DNA of 64,000 nt, taken from the NCBI RefSeq assembly GCF_016908525.1, contig NZ_JAFBEB010000014.1, positions 31,757 to 95,756 on the forward strand. The letters run 5' to 3'. A program made the position numbers and the translations under genes. Position 1 is the first letter of the stretch; each line of letters opens with the position of its first letter. Below are positions 1 through 8,764 of this stretch, piece by piece. This DNA is from Brevibacillus fulvus (lineage in GTDB: Bacteria > Bacillota > Bacilli > Brevibacillales > Brevibacillaceae). The notes beneath the pieces were generated by a model that was not told the DNA's origin, made no database searches, and saw only the letters and a list, made by a program, of their open reading frames with translations.

Positions 1-1
1 G

Positions 2-604
2 ATCGATTTTCGGCCAGGCGCTTCCGTTCTGATCATGGGAGCGGGGCAGATTGGCTGCATACAGATCCAGTTGGCCCGCCACTTTCTGGCATCGCAGATC
101 ATCGTCAGTGATCTCAATCCTTTTCGTTTGCAAAAGGCGTTGGAATTCGGCGCCGATTATGCCGTCAACAGCGCGACGCACGATCTGGAAACGGAAGTGA
201 TGGAAATTACCGCTGGCGCCGGCGTTGATGTCGTCATCATTTCCGCTGGTGTGGATGCGCTGCTGCCGCAAGCGATCAACGTGCTGAACAGAGGGGGGAC
301 GGTGCTCGTCTTTGCTCCCTTTTCCGGACGGCAAGTTTCGATTCCCGCCGCTCGCTTCTTTCAGGATGAAGTGAAGATCGTGGGCGCGTATTCGTCCAAT
401 CCTTACCATTACCCGACCGCCTTGCAGCTGCTGAGCAGCCGGATTGTCGACGCAGAGAAAATGATCACCCATCGTTTTTCCCTGGCGGAGCTGCCGACGG
501 CGATTGCGTGTGCCCATCATCCGTCCGGACAGGTCATCAAAGTGATGATCAAGCCTGAGCAGGAGGAGGGGAATGCAGTTGGAACTGTTTCCGCTGGCGA
601 ATAA
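2..604 (+). CDS. Zinc-binding alcohol/polyol dehydrogenase, C-terminal part (partial at window edge)
   Basis: The frame is open from base 2, so the gene begins before the window and only the last 200 codons are present. What remains is the NAD(P)-binding Rossmann half of a medium-chain dehydrogenase: the dinucleotide motif GAGQIG occurs near residue 15, followed by an acidic strand end (IIVSDLN) that suggests NAD preference. The catalytic zinc domain is outside the window. Family members oxidise sorbitol, threitol-like polyols, threonine or related secondary alcohols; the substrate cannot be told from this half. It overlaps the next gene, an SDR protein, by 32 bases, and a second SDR and a SorC-type sugar regulator follow, which supports a polyol or sugar catabolic operon. 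Family is sure, substrate is not. Confidence 0.85.
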   Translation: MDFRPGASVLIMGAGQIGCIQIQLARHFLASQIIVSDLNPFRLQKALEFGADYAVNSATHDLETEVMEITAGAGVDVVIISAGVDALLPQAINVLNRGGTVLVFAPFSGRQVSIPAARFFQDEVKIVGAYSSNPYHYPTALQLLSSRIVDAEKMITHRFSLAELPTAIACAHHPSGQVIKVMIKPEQEEGNAVGTVSAGE

Positions 605-1286
605 GGTGGCACTCGTGACCAATGGATTTGGACCAGTTGGCGAGGAAATATGCCGCCGCTTGGCTGGGGCGGGGGCGAATGTCTGGCTGCATGGCCAAGT
701 CGAGGAAGGCTGCGAGCTGTCGGACACGATGGCCGCGGAATGGACGGCGTTGGGCGTTCATCTGTCCCCGGTGCGGGGAACGGCTGCGGATCGGCAGACG
801 ATTGCGCAGTTGGTCGCCACGATCCTTGAACAGTGCGGCAAAATTGATCTGTTGGTCAACAATTGTCAGGCCGGCCAGCGCCGCTCCTTTCATCAACTCA
901 CCCCGGCAGACTGGCTAACAACGATGCAACTCAATCTGGATCGTCCGTTTTTGTTCTGTCAGCAAGTGCTGCCGGCAATGCTTGGGGCGGGCGGCGGCAC
1001 GATTGTCCATGTTTCCTCGACGGCTGCGCTCACGGGACAGATCAGCCCGGATTTTGCCGCTTCGCAAAGCGCTGTCCAATCGCTGACAAAAGGATTGTGG
1101 CACGAATTTCACGGGAAGGGGATTCAGGTCATCGGTCTCGCCCCCGAAGCCAAGGAAGCAGGTGCAGAGCAAAGCGGGCAGCTCGCCAAGGCCATCGGCG
1201 AGATGGTGTTGCTGCTGGGCACCGGCTATGGTGTCTATTTGAACGGAGAGATACTGACCGTGCATGGAGGGATTCCAAATGGCTGA
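573..1286 (+). CDS. SDR-family protein with degenerate active site
   Basis: A 237-residue short-chain dehydrogenase/reductase fold protein. The N-terminal cofactor turn is TNGFGPVG, so the first glycine of the usual TGxxxGxG is Asn. The NNAG-like region reads NNCQAG and the serine of the active site is present in VSSTAA. The normal YxxxK pair is FAASQ, so both catalytic Tyr and Lys are replaced (by Phe and Gln). The start is ATG 573 behind AGGAGGAGGGG. It overlaps the upstream dehydrogenase and the downstream SDR gene, so all three are probably co-translated. I infer a non-catalytic or altered-function paralogue, perhaps a partner of the intact SDR next door; the reading frame itself is undamaged. 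Confidence 0.85.
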   Translation: MQLELFPLANKVALVTNGFGPVGEEICRRLAGAGANVWLHGQVEEGCELSDTMAAEWTALGVHLSPVRGTAADRQTIAQLVATILEQCGKIDLLVNNCQAGQRRSFHQLTPADWLTTMQLNLDRPFLFCQQVLPAMLGAGGGTIVHVSSTAALTGQISPDFAASQSAVQSLTKGLWHEFHGKGIQVIGLAPEAKEAGAEQSGQLAKAIGEMVLLLGTGYGVYLNGEILTVHGGIPNG

Positions 1287-2031
1287 TCCGACAGTCAAGC
1301 GAAACATCGTCGTCGTTGGCGGAGCAGCCGGCATCGGCCGGGAGATCGCGCGGCAGTTTGCGCGAAGCGGCGACAGGGTGGCGGTTGCTGATATTAACAA
1401 ACAGGCGATCGAGGAATTGACCGCAGACAGCGAAGGGTCCATATTTGGGTATTACGTTGATGTCAGTTCCTGGGAGAGCGTCTGTCATTGGGCGGACGAC
1501 CTCATCCGTCGATTTCCCGCCATTGATTCATTTATTTACTCAGCGGGAATCACGAACCGCCGCCCGTTTTTGGAGATTGACTGGCCTGCCTGGCAAAAAA
1601 CAATGGCGGTTAATTTGCACGGGTTGTTTTATTGTCTGAAAGCGGTGCTTCCGCTCATGCGGCAACAGCAGGGGGCCAGTGTTGTCATCATCGGCTCGGG
1701 CTCGGCGATCACCGGGACGGGGGGCGGTGTTCATTATGCTGCTTCCAAAGGCGGTGCTTTTGGTTTGCTGAGAGCGTTGGTTGCGGAGCTGGGACGGAAA
1801 GGAATTCATTGCAACGTAGTGGCCCCGCGTGTCATCCAATCGGAGATGCTTGATCGCTTGTATCCTGATCCTGACGACAAGCAAAAACTGATTGACCAAA
1901 TCCCGATCGGCCGGTTGGGGCAGCCTGCCGACATCGCGGCGCTGGTGCGATTTTTGAGTCAACAGGAAGCGCAATATATCCACGGGCAGATTATTTTGGC
2001 CGATGGCGGGCGAACCTTTCAGGCCGACTGA
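1279..2031 (+). CDS. SDR-family oxidoreductase
   Basis: A 250-residue classical short-chain dehydrogenase. GGAAGIG is the cofactor loop, VADIN the strand that usually selects NAD, SAG the structural motif, GSGSA the serine region and YAASK the catalytic Tyr/Lys pair; the C-terminus ends in the common ADGGRT form. I chose ATG 1279 rather than the ATG at 1264 because GGAGGG lies seven bases upstream of 1279. It overlaps the preceding SDR by eight bases. With the zinc dehydrogenase upstream and a SorC regulator downstream it probably oxidises a polyol or sugar acid intermediate. Substrate unknown. Confidence 0.9.
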   Translation: MADPTVKRNIVVVGGAAGIGREIARQFARSGDRVAVADINKQAIEELTADSEGSIFGYYVDVSSWESVCHWADDLIRRFPAIDSFIYSAGITNRRPFLEIDWPAWQKTMAVNLHGLFYCLKAVLPLMRQQQGASVVIIGSGSAITGTGGGVHYAASKGGAFGLLRALVAELGRKGIHCNVVAPRVIQSEMLDRLYPDPDDKQKLIDQIPIGRLGQPADIAALVRFLSQQEAQYIHGQIILADGGRTFQAD

Positions 2032-2074
2032 ACCGGCAAGCGGAGGTTTGCTGCCGTTTGCGGCAAAGAAAGGT

Positions 2075-2101
2075 TTGCATGACGCCGACAGTTGTTATAA
2101 T
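2075..2101 (+). promoter_or_regulatory. Promoter of the SorC-family regulator
   Basis: TTGCAT at 2075 and TATAAT at 2096 are separated by 15 bases (16 if TTTGCA at 2074 is used). The regulator start codon is 38 bases beyond the -10 box, so the regulator can be transcribed apart from the dehydrogenases. Confidence 0.5.
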
Positions 2102-2138
2102 AAAGGAAGTGTGAGCAGGAGGAAAAGGTGGTACGTTC

Positions 2139-3086
2139 ATGTTAAGTTGGGAAGAAAGGCGGCAGATCGTCAAGACTGCCAATTTGTACTATATGGATGG
2201 ATGGACGCAGGAGCAGATTGCCAAAAAAATGGGCGTCTCTCGTCCGGTGATCTCCAAATTGTTGCAAAAAGCCAAAGAGTTGGGCATTGTCGAAGTATAT
2301 ATTAAAGACGAAAGCGTCCATACGGTTGAGCTGGAGCAAAAGCTGGAAAAAAAATTCGGTCTCAAAGATGCCGTGGTTGTTTCCACCGTCGGATATACTC
2401 CGGAAATGGTCAAACAGGCGGTTGGCCAGGCCAGCGCCCATTATTTGTCCAAAAATATGAAACAGGTCAAAAAGCTGGGCATTTCCTGGGGGTCAACGCT
2501 GGCGGAATTGGTCCGGCAATACCCTTATGAACGGCGGGAAGATTTGAAAGTGATTCCATTAGTCGGCGGTATGGGCACGCAAAATGTGGAAATTCATGCC
2601 AACCAACTCGCCTATGAGCTGGCCAAGAAAATGAAGTGCAAGTGCTCGTATTTATATGCTCCGGCGATTGTGGAAACCGTGGAATTGAAAGAGCATCTCG
2701 TCGCAATGAGGGACATCGCCGACGTTTTGGAAGAAGGAAAAGAGGTAGACGTCGCGCTTGTCGGTATCGGCAGCCCATACAAAGGTTCGACGATGCGGGC
2801 GATCGGCTATTTGCAGGAGGAGGATCTCCAGCATCTTCGCAAGATGCAAGCGATTGGCGATATCTGCTCGCGGTTTTTTGATGAACAGGGACAGCCGGTC
2901 AAACATCCGATCAATGACAAAGTGATCGGCTTAACGCTGGAGGATTTAAAAGAGATTGAAACGGTCATTGGCGTGGTGGAAGGAAGCCACAAGCTGGAAA
3001 GCGTCCACGCGGTGCTGCAAGGAAACTACCTGGATGTGCTGGTGATCGATGAACTGACAGCCTCGGCGTTGGTCGAAGAGCGTTAA
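2139..3086 (+). CDS. SorC-family sugar-binding transcriptional regulator
   Basis: A 315-residue one-component regulator. Residues 1-55 form a DeoR/SorC helix-turn-helix (WTQEQIAKKMGVSRPVISKL), and residues 60-315 are the sugar-phosphate binding SorC C-terminal domain, recognisable by ISWGSTLAELV, VIPLVGGMGTQN and ALVGIGSP. Members sense phosphorylated sugars or polyols and control the adjacent catabolic operon. The ATG has AAGGTGG seven bases upstream. It lies just after the dehydrogenase genes and is closed by a terminator, so it likely controls that operon. Whether it activates or represses cannot be read here. Confidence 0.9.
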   Translation: MLSWEERRQIVKTANLYYMDGWTQEQIAKKMGVSRPVISKLLQKAKELGIVEVYIKDESVHTVELEQKLEKKFGLKDAVVVSTVGYTPEMVKQAVGQASAHYLSKNMKQVKKLGISWGSTLAELVRQYPYERREDLKVIPLVGGMGTQNVEIHANQLAYELAKKMKCKCSYLYAPAIVETVELKEHLVAMRDIADVLEEGKEVDVALVGIGSPYKGSTMRAIGYLQEEDLQHLRKMQAIGDICSRFFDEQGQPVKHPINDKVIGLTLEDLKEIETVIGVVEGSHKLESVHAVLQGNYLDVLVIDELTASALVEER

Positions 3087-3096
3087 AGCGTTAAAA

Positions 3097-3130
3097 AAGG
3101 GGAGGACTGGTGAACAGCTCTCCCCTTTCT
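3097..3130 (+). terminator. Intrinsic terminator after the SorC gene
   Basis: AAGGGGAG and CTCCCCTT form an eight-base stem followed by a short T-rich stretch, ten bases after the stop codon. Confidence 0.7.
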
Positions 3131-3153
3131 ATGTAAAGCTATTGCCAGCCGGT

Positions 3154-3288
3154 TTACAACCTGGAAATCCAGTAAACGATTCGCCCGACAATGTAACCGA
3201 GCACAATGACCCAGACAACTTTTGCCCAGACACTTAATCCTTTGATATATTCCAGCAAATTTCTATTTCGATTCGGAAATTGGCTCAT
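3154..3288 (-). CDS. Small membrane peptide (44 aa) overlapping a DMT exporter gene
   Basis: This gene is short and easily missed. On the minus strand ATG at 3288 is preceded by AAAGGAG at good spacing and opens 44 codons to TAA at 3154. The product starts MSQFPNRNRN, then has a hydrophobic stretch (VVWVIVLGYIVGRIVYWI) and ends in a basic RL tail, so it is a single-pass membrane peptide. Its start lies inside the last 26 bases of the DMT transporter gene in another frame, so translation is probably coupled. I know no named family. Function unknown; it may assist or regulate the transporter. Confidence 0.6.
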   Translation of the reverse strand: MSQFPNRNRNLLEYIKGLSVWAKVVWVIVLGYIVGRIVYWISRL

Positions 3289-4186
3289 CAGTTTGCACTC
3301 CTTTGTCCAACGGTTTCTGATAGCGAATAAAGAGAAAAATGCCCAGCAACATAACGGCTCCGCCTATAGATTGGGCAATGGTAATGTTTTCACCAAGGAT
3401 CAAATAAGCAAGGATGGCGGTACCGACGGGTTCTCCCAAAATACTCATCGAGATCGTCGTGGTATTCAGCCACTTGATTACCCAGTTCAGCAAGGAATGG
3501 CCGAGCAGCGTAGGAATAAAAGCAAGCGAAAAAAACCAAAGCCAGTCTGCTGAACGGTATCCGGTCAACGGAATGCCTAAACAAAGATCGTAAAGAAACA
3601 AAAGCAAGGCGGTTACGGTATAGACGACAAAGGTATAGGCGGGCAAGGATAGCGACTGACGAATATATTGCCCGATCAGCCAGTAACCGGTGACAGTGGC
3701 GGCTCCGAGCAGTGCCAATACATCTCCCCACAGCGCGATACCGCCTATTTGAAAATCTCCCCAACCGATCACAAAGCTTCCCAGCAATGCCAGCAGGCAA
3801 CCAGCCAGGGGCAAAGCGCTGATTCGCTCGCGAAATAAAAAAAAGCCGCCGATAAAGGCAAATAAAGGCTGCAGCGTAACGAGAACGGTTGAGCTCGCCA
3901 CCGAGGTGAAGCGAAGCGATTCAAACCAGAGCAAAAAATGGACTGCCAGAAATCCGCCGGCCAAGACGATAGCCAGCATCTGTTTGCCGGTCAGATGCAA
4001 CAGTTCTTTGAGCGTATTTCGCTGGATCAAGACAAATGGCAAAGTCAACAGCGCAGAAAAAGCAAGTCGATACGTGGCGATGATCGCGGGTGGAGCAGAC
4101 GCCAACTTGACGAAGATCGCCGAGGTGGACAGCGCAACAACGCCGATGACCAGAACAAGATACGGGTGAACAGAAGGTTTTTCCAT
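3263..4186 (-). CDS. EamA-family (DMT superfamily) transporter
   Basis: A 307-residue inner membrane protein with about ten transmembrane helices in two EamA repeats (roughly residues 10-140 and 150-290). The second repeat carries the typical ILGEPVGTAILAYLILGE segment. Family members export amino acids, purines or other metabolites; the substrate is not predictable. I place the start at ATG 4186 since AAGGA lies at proper distance; the in-frame TTG at 4192 sits too near that site. The 3' end overlaps the 44-codon membrane peptide gene. The stretch 4190-4397 between this gene and the divergent transpeptidase holds no clear gene. Confidence 0.9.
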   Translation of the reverse strand: MEKPSVHPYLVLVIGVVALSTSAIFVKLASAPPAIIATYRLAFSALLTLPFVLIQRNTLKELLHLTGKQMLAIVLAGGFLAVHFLLWFESLRFTSVASSTVLVTLQPLFAFIGGFFLFRERISALPLAGCLLALLGSFVIGWGDFQIGGIALWGDVLALLGAATVTGYWLIGQYIRQSLSLPAYTFVVYTVTALLLFLYDLCLGIPLTGYRSADWLWFFSLAFIPTLLGHSLLNWVIKWLNTTTISMSILGEPVGTAILAYLILGENITIAQSIGGAVMLLGIFLFIRYQKPLDKGVQTDEPISESK

Positions 4187-4397
4187 ATACAATTCCTTTT
4201 TAGATGGGTTAAAAGTATTTTTGGCAGGCTACAGGTACTATTCCCTATTGTACTCAGAGTCGGGCTGCTAGACAATGGGACTCTTTGAAAAGAGGAAGAA
4301 GATGCGGAGAATGACCGTACAATCCGCATGAATGAGATGGGGCAGCAGATCAAAAACTATGCCTAGCAATGAACTTCAGTCAAATTTGAGGTAGACG

Positions 4398-5060
4398 ATG
4401 CATAGAAAGATTGTCGCTGTTTCCCTGTGTCTGTTGCTGCTGTCCTTGATCGCACACCCTTGCCTGGTCAGCGCCAAACAAAACGATCTATACATTTATA
4501 TCAATCTGTGGCACAACCGGCTTGAACTGAAAACGAGCAGCGGAACGGTGGTCAAATCGTTTCGCGTCGCACCCGGCGCCAAGGAAACTCCTTCGCCAAT
4601 CGGCAAATTTCGGATTATCCAAAAATCGAGAGACTGGGGCGGGGGGTTTGGCACACGCTGGCTCGGCTTGAATGTCAGCTGGGGGATATACGGCATACAC
4701 GGTACCAACCGTCCGGAAGCGATTGGGCGATACGTCAGCCATGGTTGTATTCGCATGAAGAATCGCGACGTTGAACAATTGTTCCCCTATGTCTCTGTCG
4801 GGACTCCCGTCATAATCGACGGGCCGATCATGGGACATGAATCGTTAACGTATCGCGATCTAGTACCCGGCTCGCGCGGAGCGCTGGTTCAGCTCGTGCA
4901 AAATCGGCTGAAGGCCGCCGGCTATTACTGGGGAAGCGCGAACGGCATCTACGATCGGGGAACGGAACTGGCTGTGATCCGGTTTCAGAAGAAGGAAAAG
5001 TTGAAGGTGACAGGCCAGATACACCTTGCCGATCTGCAATATTTGGGTATCGTCGAATAG
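4398..5060 (+). CDS. Secreted L,D-transpeptidase (YkuD) with peptidoglycan-binding domain
   Basis: A 220-residue exported wall enzyme. Residues 1-26 are a Sec signal peptide (hydrophobic LLLLSLIA core, cleavage near VSA). Residues 30-145 are a YkuD L,D-transpeptidase domain with the catalytic SHGCIRM motif and the upstream IHGTN histidine. Residues 155-220 form a PG_binding_1 domain (GALVQLVQNRLKAAGYY, VIRFQKK). Such enzymes make 3-3 peptide crosslinks in peptidoglycan and can be sporulation-related in bacilli. The gene stands alone, divergent from the DMT exporter and upstream of the polA promoter. Confidence 0.92.
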   Translation: MHRKIVAVSLCLLLLSLIAHPCLVSAKQNDLYIYINLWHNRLELKTSSGTVVKSFRVAPGAKETPSPIGKFRIIQKSRDWGGGFGTRWLGLNVSWGIYGIHGTNRPEAIGRYVSHGCIRMKNRDVEQLFPYVSVGTPVIIDGPIMGHESLTYRDLVPGSRGALVQLVQNRLKAAGYYWGSANGIYDRGTELAVIRFQKKEKLKVTGQIHLADLQYLGIVE

Positions 5061-5085
5061 TTACGATCTCTGTCGGTTTCTTATT

Positions 5086-5115
5086 TTGCCAGTGTTGTCG
5101 GGCCTATGGTAAGAT
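5086..5115 (+). promoter_or_regulatory. Promoter of polA operon
   Basis: TTGCCA at 5086 and TAAGAT at 5110 are 18 bases apart. A transcript would begin near 5122, which rules out the ATG at 5106 as the polA start and favours the TTG at 5154. Confidence 0.5.
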
Positions 5116-5153
5116 GGTGGGTAATGAGATGTGAAGAGAGGGGTCGGACCGGA

Positions 5154-7829
5154 TTGAGTCATTTTGTGTTAATTGATGGAAACAGCATCGCCAACAGGGC
5201 TTTTTATGCCCTGCCGTTGCTGTCCACATCTAACGGACTCCATACCAATGCGGTATTGGGCTTTACGACGATGCTGCTAAAGGTGCTGGAGGAAATGAAA
5301 CCAACCCACATTATGGTTGCGTTTGATGCTGGCAAAGTAGTATTTCGACACAGTGAATTTACTGATTACAAAGCAGGCAGAAGCAAAACGCCGACAGAAT
5401 TGTCGGAACAGTTTCCGCTGATCCGCGAGCTGCTCGATGCTTTTTCCATCAAGCGATTCGAGCTGGAAGGGTACGAGGCGGATGATATTATTGGCACTTT
5501 GACGTTGCGGGCTGACCAGAACAATTGGAAGACGACGGTGATCACAGGCGACAAAGACATGCTGCAATTGGTCTCCGATCATGTTTCCGTTGCTTTGACT
5601 CGCAAGGGTGTCAGCGAGCTGGAAGTTTATACGACAGCGGAAATTGAGCAAAAGTATGGATTAAAGCCTCAGCAAATCATCGATTTGAAGGGGTTGATGG
5701 GCGATGCTTCCGACAATATTCCGGGCGTTCCGGGAGTCGGCGAGAAAACCGCGTTGAAATTGCTGCACCAGTACGGAACGGTAGAAGAGGTGCTGAACCA
5801 TATTGACGAAATTTCCGGTAAAAAGCTGCAGGAAAATTTGCGGGGCAATGTGGAACAGGCCAAAATGAGCAAATCGCTGGCGACGATCCTGCGGGAAGCT
5901 CCGGTCGATCTGGAGCTTGACCAGGTCGGCTACAGCGGGTACGATCCCGGTAAATTGCTGGAGTTTTTCAAACGGATGGAATTCAAATCATTGATTCCCA
6001 AGATCAAGGGAATTTCCGCTACGAGCGGCTACAATGCGGAAGCCGGCGAAGCGGATGAGACTGCCGGCAAGTCTGTTCCCTTTTCTTACTTGATTGCCGA
6101 TCGCGGCTCGCTCGCCGAGTTGGCCGAAAAACTGACTTCGCCGATGGGGTTGTTCGTGGAAATGGACGGGGATAATTATCACCACGCGCCTATCGTGGGC
6201 TTTGGCCTGGCGGCGGAAGATTTTGCCTTGTATCTTCCGATGGAGCTCGCGCTGGAGTGGGAAGCGTTTCGGCAATGGCTGGCGGACGAAACCAAACAGA
6301 AATGGGTGTTTGACGGGAAACGGGATACGGTTGGCTTGGCTTGGAACGGTTTGCAGCTGAACGGTATCCAGTTTGACATGTATTTGGCGACGTATCTGTT
6401 AAATGCGACCGAAAGCAATCCGATACTGGCTGACGCCGCGTTGCAATATGCTGCGGTGGCGATCGCTTCCGACGAGAGCGTATATGGCAAAGGAGCCAAG
6501 CGGGAATTGCCTGAACTGGCGACCTTGAGCGAGCACGTTGCCCGGAAGGCGACTGCGATCTGGCAAGCGGTTCCGGCCATCCGGAGGGAACTGGAACAGC
6601 AGGAACTGAGCGAACTGTTGACGAAGCTGGAAGGTCCGCTTAGCCTCGTGCTGGCCGAGATGGAACGAACGGGTGTGAAGCTGGATGCGGAACGGTTGGT
6701 GCAGATGGGTCAAGAGCTCGATCGCAAGCTGGACGAGCTGACGAATAAAATTTACGATTTGGCGGGAGAACCGTTCAACATCAACTCGCCGAAGCAATTG
6801 GGCGAAATCTTGTTTGACAGGCTGCAGCTTCCGGTGCTGAAAAAAACAAAGACCGGTCCGTCAACAAGCGCTGATGTATTGGAGAAACTGGCGCCCTATC
6901 ATCCGATTATTGACGAAATCCTGTTGTTCCGCCAATTGGGTAAGCTGCGTTCTACCTATATTGAAGGGCTTTTGAAGGAGATCAACAGCAAAACCGGGAA
7001 AATCCATACCTTGTTCAATCAGGCGACCACGGCTACAGGCCGATTGAGCAGTACGGAACCGAACTTGCAAAACATCCCGATCCGCCTGGAAGAAGGACGG
7101 AAAATTCGCGAGGCGTTTGTTCCTTCGGAAGCGGGCTGGTACATGCTTGCCGCCGACTATTCGCAGATTGAACTGCGGGTATTGGCTCATATTTCCCGTG
7201 ACCAAAATTTGATCGATGCGTTCCGGAAAGGAATGGATATCCACACGCGGACAGCGATGGATGTTTTTGGTGTGTCTGAGGACGAAGTCACTTCAATGAT
7301 GCGCCGTCAGGCCAAGGCGGTCAATTTTGGTATCGTCTACGGCATCAGCGATTATGGCCTGTCGCAAAATTTAAATATCACCCGCAAGGAAGCGGCAGAA
7401 TTTATTGATCGTTATTTCGCTGTTTTCCAAGGGGTAAAGCAATATATGGAAGACATTGTCGAGCAGGCCAAGCAGGACGGATATGTAACAACGTTGCTGC
7501 AGCGCAGGCGCTATTTGCCTGACATTCGCAACAAAAATTTCAACCTGCGTTCTTTTGCCGAACGTACCGCGATGAACACGCCGATACAAGGAACAGCCGC
7601 CGATATTATCAAACTGGCGATGATTCGCATGCAGGAGAGCTTGCGGCAACAAGGCTTGCGCAGCCGGATGCTGCTGCAAGTGCATGACGAACTGGTTTTT
7701 GAAGTGCCTCAGGACGAGCTGGAGACAATGAAAACGCTGGTAGCCGATGTGATGGAAAACGCCTTGCCATTGGACGTGCCTTTGAAGGTGGATGTTCATT
7801 ACGGTCCAACATGGAATGATACGAAATAA
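5154..7829 (+). CDS. polA: DNA polymerase I
   Basis: An 891-residue family A polymerase. Residues 1-290 are the 5'-3' exonuclease (FVLIDGNS, GYEADDIIGT, GDKDMLQLV, LMGDASDNIPGVPGVGEKTA). Residues 305-480 are the 3'-5' exonuclease fold but the FDTET-like motif reads VEMDGD, so proofreading is probably lost, as in Geobacillus PolA. Residues 480-891 are the polymerase with motif A (DYSQIELR), motif B (RRQAKAVNFGIVYG) and motif C (QVHDELVFE). I chose TTG 5154 because family members start just before FVLIDGNS and a GAGAGGGG site precedes it; ATG 5124 is an alternative. First gene of polA-mutM-coaE-transglycosylase. It removes RNA primers and fills repair gaps. Confidence 0.97.
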   Translation: MSHFVLIDGNSIANRAFYALPLLSTSNGLHTNAVLGFTTMLLKVLEEMKPTHIMVAFDAGKVVFRHSEFTDYKAGRSKTPTELSEQFPLIRELLDAFSIKRFELEGYEADDIIGTLTLRADQNNWKTTVITGDKDMLQLVSDHVSVALTRKGVSELEVYTTAEIEQKYGLKPQQIIDLKGLMGDASDNIPGVPGVGEKTALKLLHQYGTVEEVLNHIDEISGKKLQENLRGNVEQAKMSKSLATILREAPVDLELDQVGYSGYDPGKLLEFFKRMEFKSLIPKIKGISATSGYNAEAGEADETAGKSVPFSYLIADRGSLAELAEKLTSPMGLFVEMDGDNYHHAPIVGFGLAAEDFALYLPMELALEWEAFRQWLADETKQKWVFDGKRDTVGLAWNGLQLNGIQFDMYLATYLLNATESNPILADAALQYAAVAIASDESVYGKGAKRELPELATLSEHVARKATAIWQAVPAIRRELEQQELSELLTKLEGPLSLVLAEMERTGVKLDAERLVQMGQELDRKLDELTNKIYDLAGEPFNINSPKQLGEILFDRLQLPVLKKTKTGPSTSADVLEKLAPYHPIIDEILLFRQLGKLRSTYIEGLLKEINSKTGKIHTLFNQATTATGRLSSTEPNLQNIPIRLEEGRKIREAFVPSEAGWYMLAADYSQIELRVLAHISRDQNLIDAFRKGMDIHTRTAMDVFGVSEDEVTSMMRRQAKAVNFGIVYGISDYGLSQNLNITRKEAAEFIDRYFAVFQGVKQYMEDIVEQAKQDGYVTTLLQRRRYLPDIRNKNFNLRSFAERTAMNTPIQGTAADIIKLAMIRMQESLRQQGLRSRMLLQVHDELVFEVPQDELETMKTLVADVMENALPLDVPLKVDVHYGPTWNDTK

Positions 7830-7864
7830 ATTTGTGTTACCACAAGCAATGGGAGGAGAGAGCG

Positions 7865-8689
7865 GTGCCAGAACTGCCCGAGGTAGAAACCGTCGTGCGG
7901 ACGTTGCGCAGATTGGTCATTGGCAAAACGATCGAGCGAGTGACTGTTTTGCTGGCGAGAATTATTCGCTATCCGGATGACGTCGAACAGTTTAAAGCAG
8001 AATTGGTTGGACAAACCATCCATCAGATCCAGCGCCGCGCCAAGTTTATCCAATTTAAATTGGACCGCGATGTTCTGATCTCCCATCTGAGGATGGAGGG
8101 CCGATACGGGCTTTATTCATCAAACGATGAGGTTGAGAAACATACGCATGTCATTTTTCATTTCACCGACGGAACCGAGTTGCGCTATCGGGACGTTCGC
8201 CAATTTGGCACGATGGATCTCTATCCGTTAGGAATGGAAACGCAAGCGGGGCCACTGGTCAAATTGGGGCCGGAACCGCTGGAGCCAGCGTTCACCGAAG
8301 AGACGTTTCGTCGGATGTTGAAGGAGAGATCCACCAAAATCAAGCCGCTGTTGCTGAATCAGGAATTTTTGGTAGGGCTGGGGAATATTTATGTGGACGA
8401 GGCCCTGTTTCGCGCGGGTATCCATCCGGAACGGACAGCTTCCGGCTTGACCCGCAAGGAAGTAGCAGCGCTGCATCAAAGCATCAGGGAAACGCTTGCG
8501 GAAGCGGTGGAGCAAGGGGGAAGCTCGATCAAGTCGTATGTAAACGGACAAGGTGAGATGGGGATGTTTCAGCAATCTCTGCGCGTATATGGCAGGAAAG
8601 GTGAGCCTTGTACGGTTTGTCTCACGCCGATTGAACGGTTGGTAGTGGGGGGACGCGGCACGCACATTTGTCCCAAATGCCAAAAGTGA
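7865..8689 (+). CDS. mutM: Formamidopyrimidine-DNA glycosylase
   Basis: A 274-residue base-excision repair enzyme that removes 8-oxoguanine and formamidopyrimidines and nicks the abasic site. The start is GTG 7865, giving Met-Pro-Glu-Leu-Pro-Glu-Val-Glu; after Met removal Pro1 is the catalytic nucleophile and Glu2 its partner. SHLRMEGRYG is the conserved loop, and the C-terminal zinc finger has CTVC and CPKC pairs. GGGAGGAG lies just before the start. It follows polA by 35 bases in the same operon, the order seen in other bacilli. Confidence 0.97.
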   Translation: MPELPEVETVVRTLRRLVIGKTIERVTVLLARIIRYPDDVEQFKAELVGQTIHQIQRRAKFIQFKLDRDVLISHLRMEGRYGLYSSNDEVEKHTHVIFHFTDGTELRYRDVRQFGTMDLYPLGMETQAGPLVKLGPEPLEPAFTEETFRRMLKERSTKIKPLLLNQEFLVGLGNIYVDEALFRAGIHPERTASGLTRKEVAALHQSIRETLAEAVEQGGSSIKSYVNGQGEMGMFQQSLRVYGRKGEPCTVCLTPIERLVVGGRGTHICPKCQK

Positions 8690-8764
8690 GCAGCTTGCAG
8701 TTACAGTACGTGAATCTTTCCTGAACAATGGTTGCGGTTCATCATCAAAAAAGGGGAGAAGCGC

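Noticed and set aside
5106..5153. ATG 5106 as polA start
   Set aside because: It lies within the predicted promoter and would add 16 residues not seen in family members.
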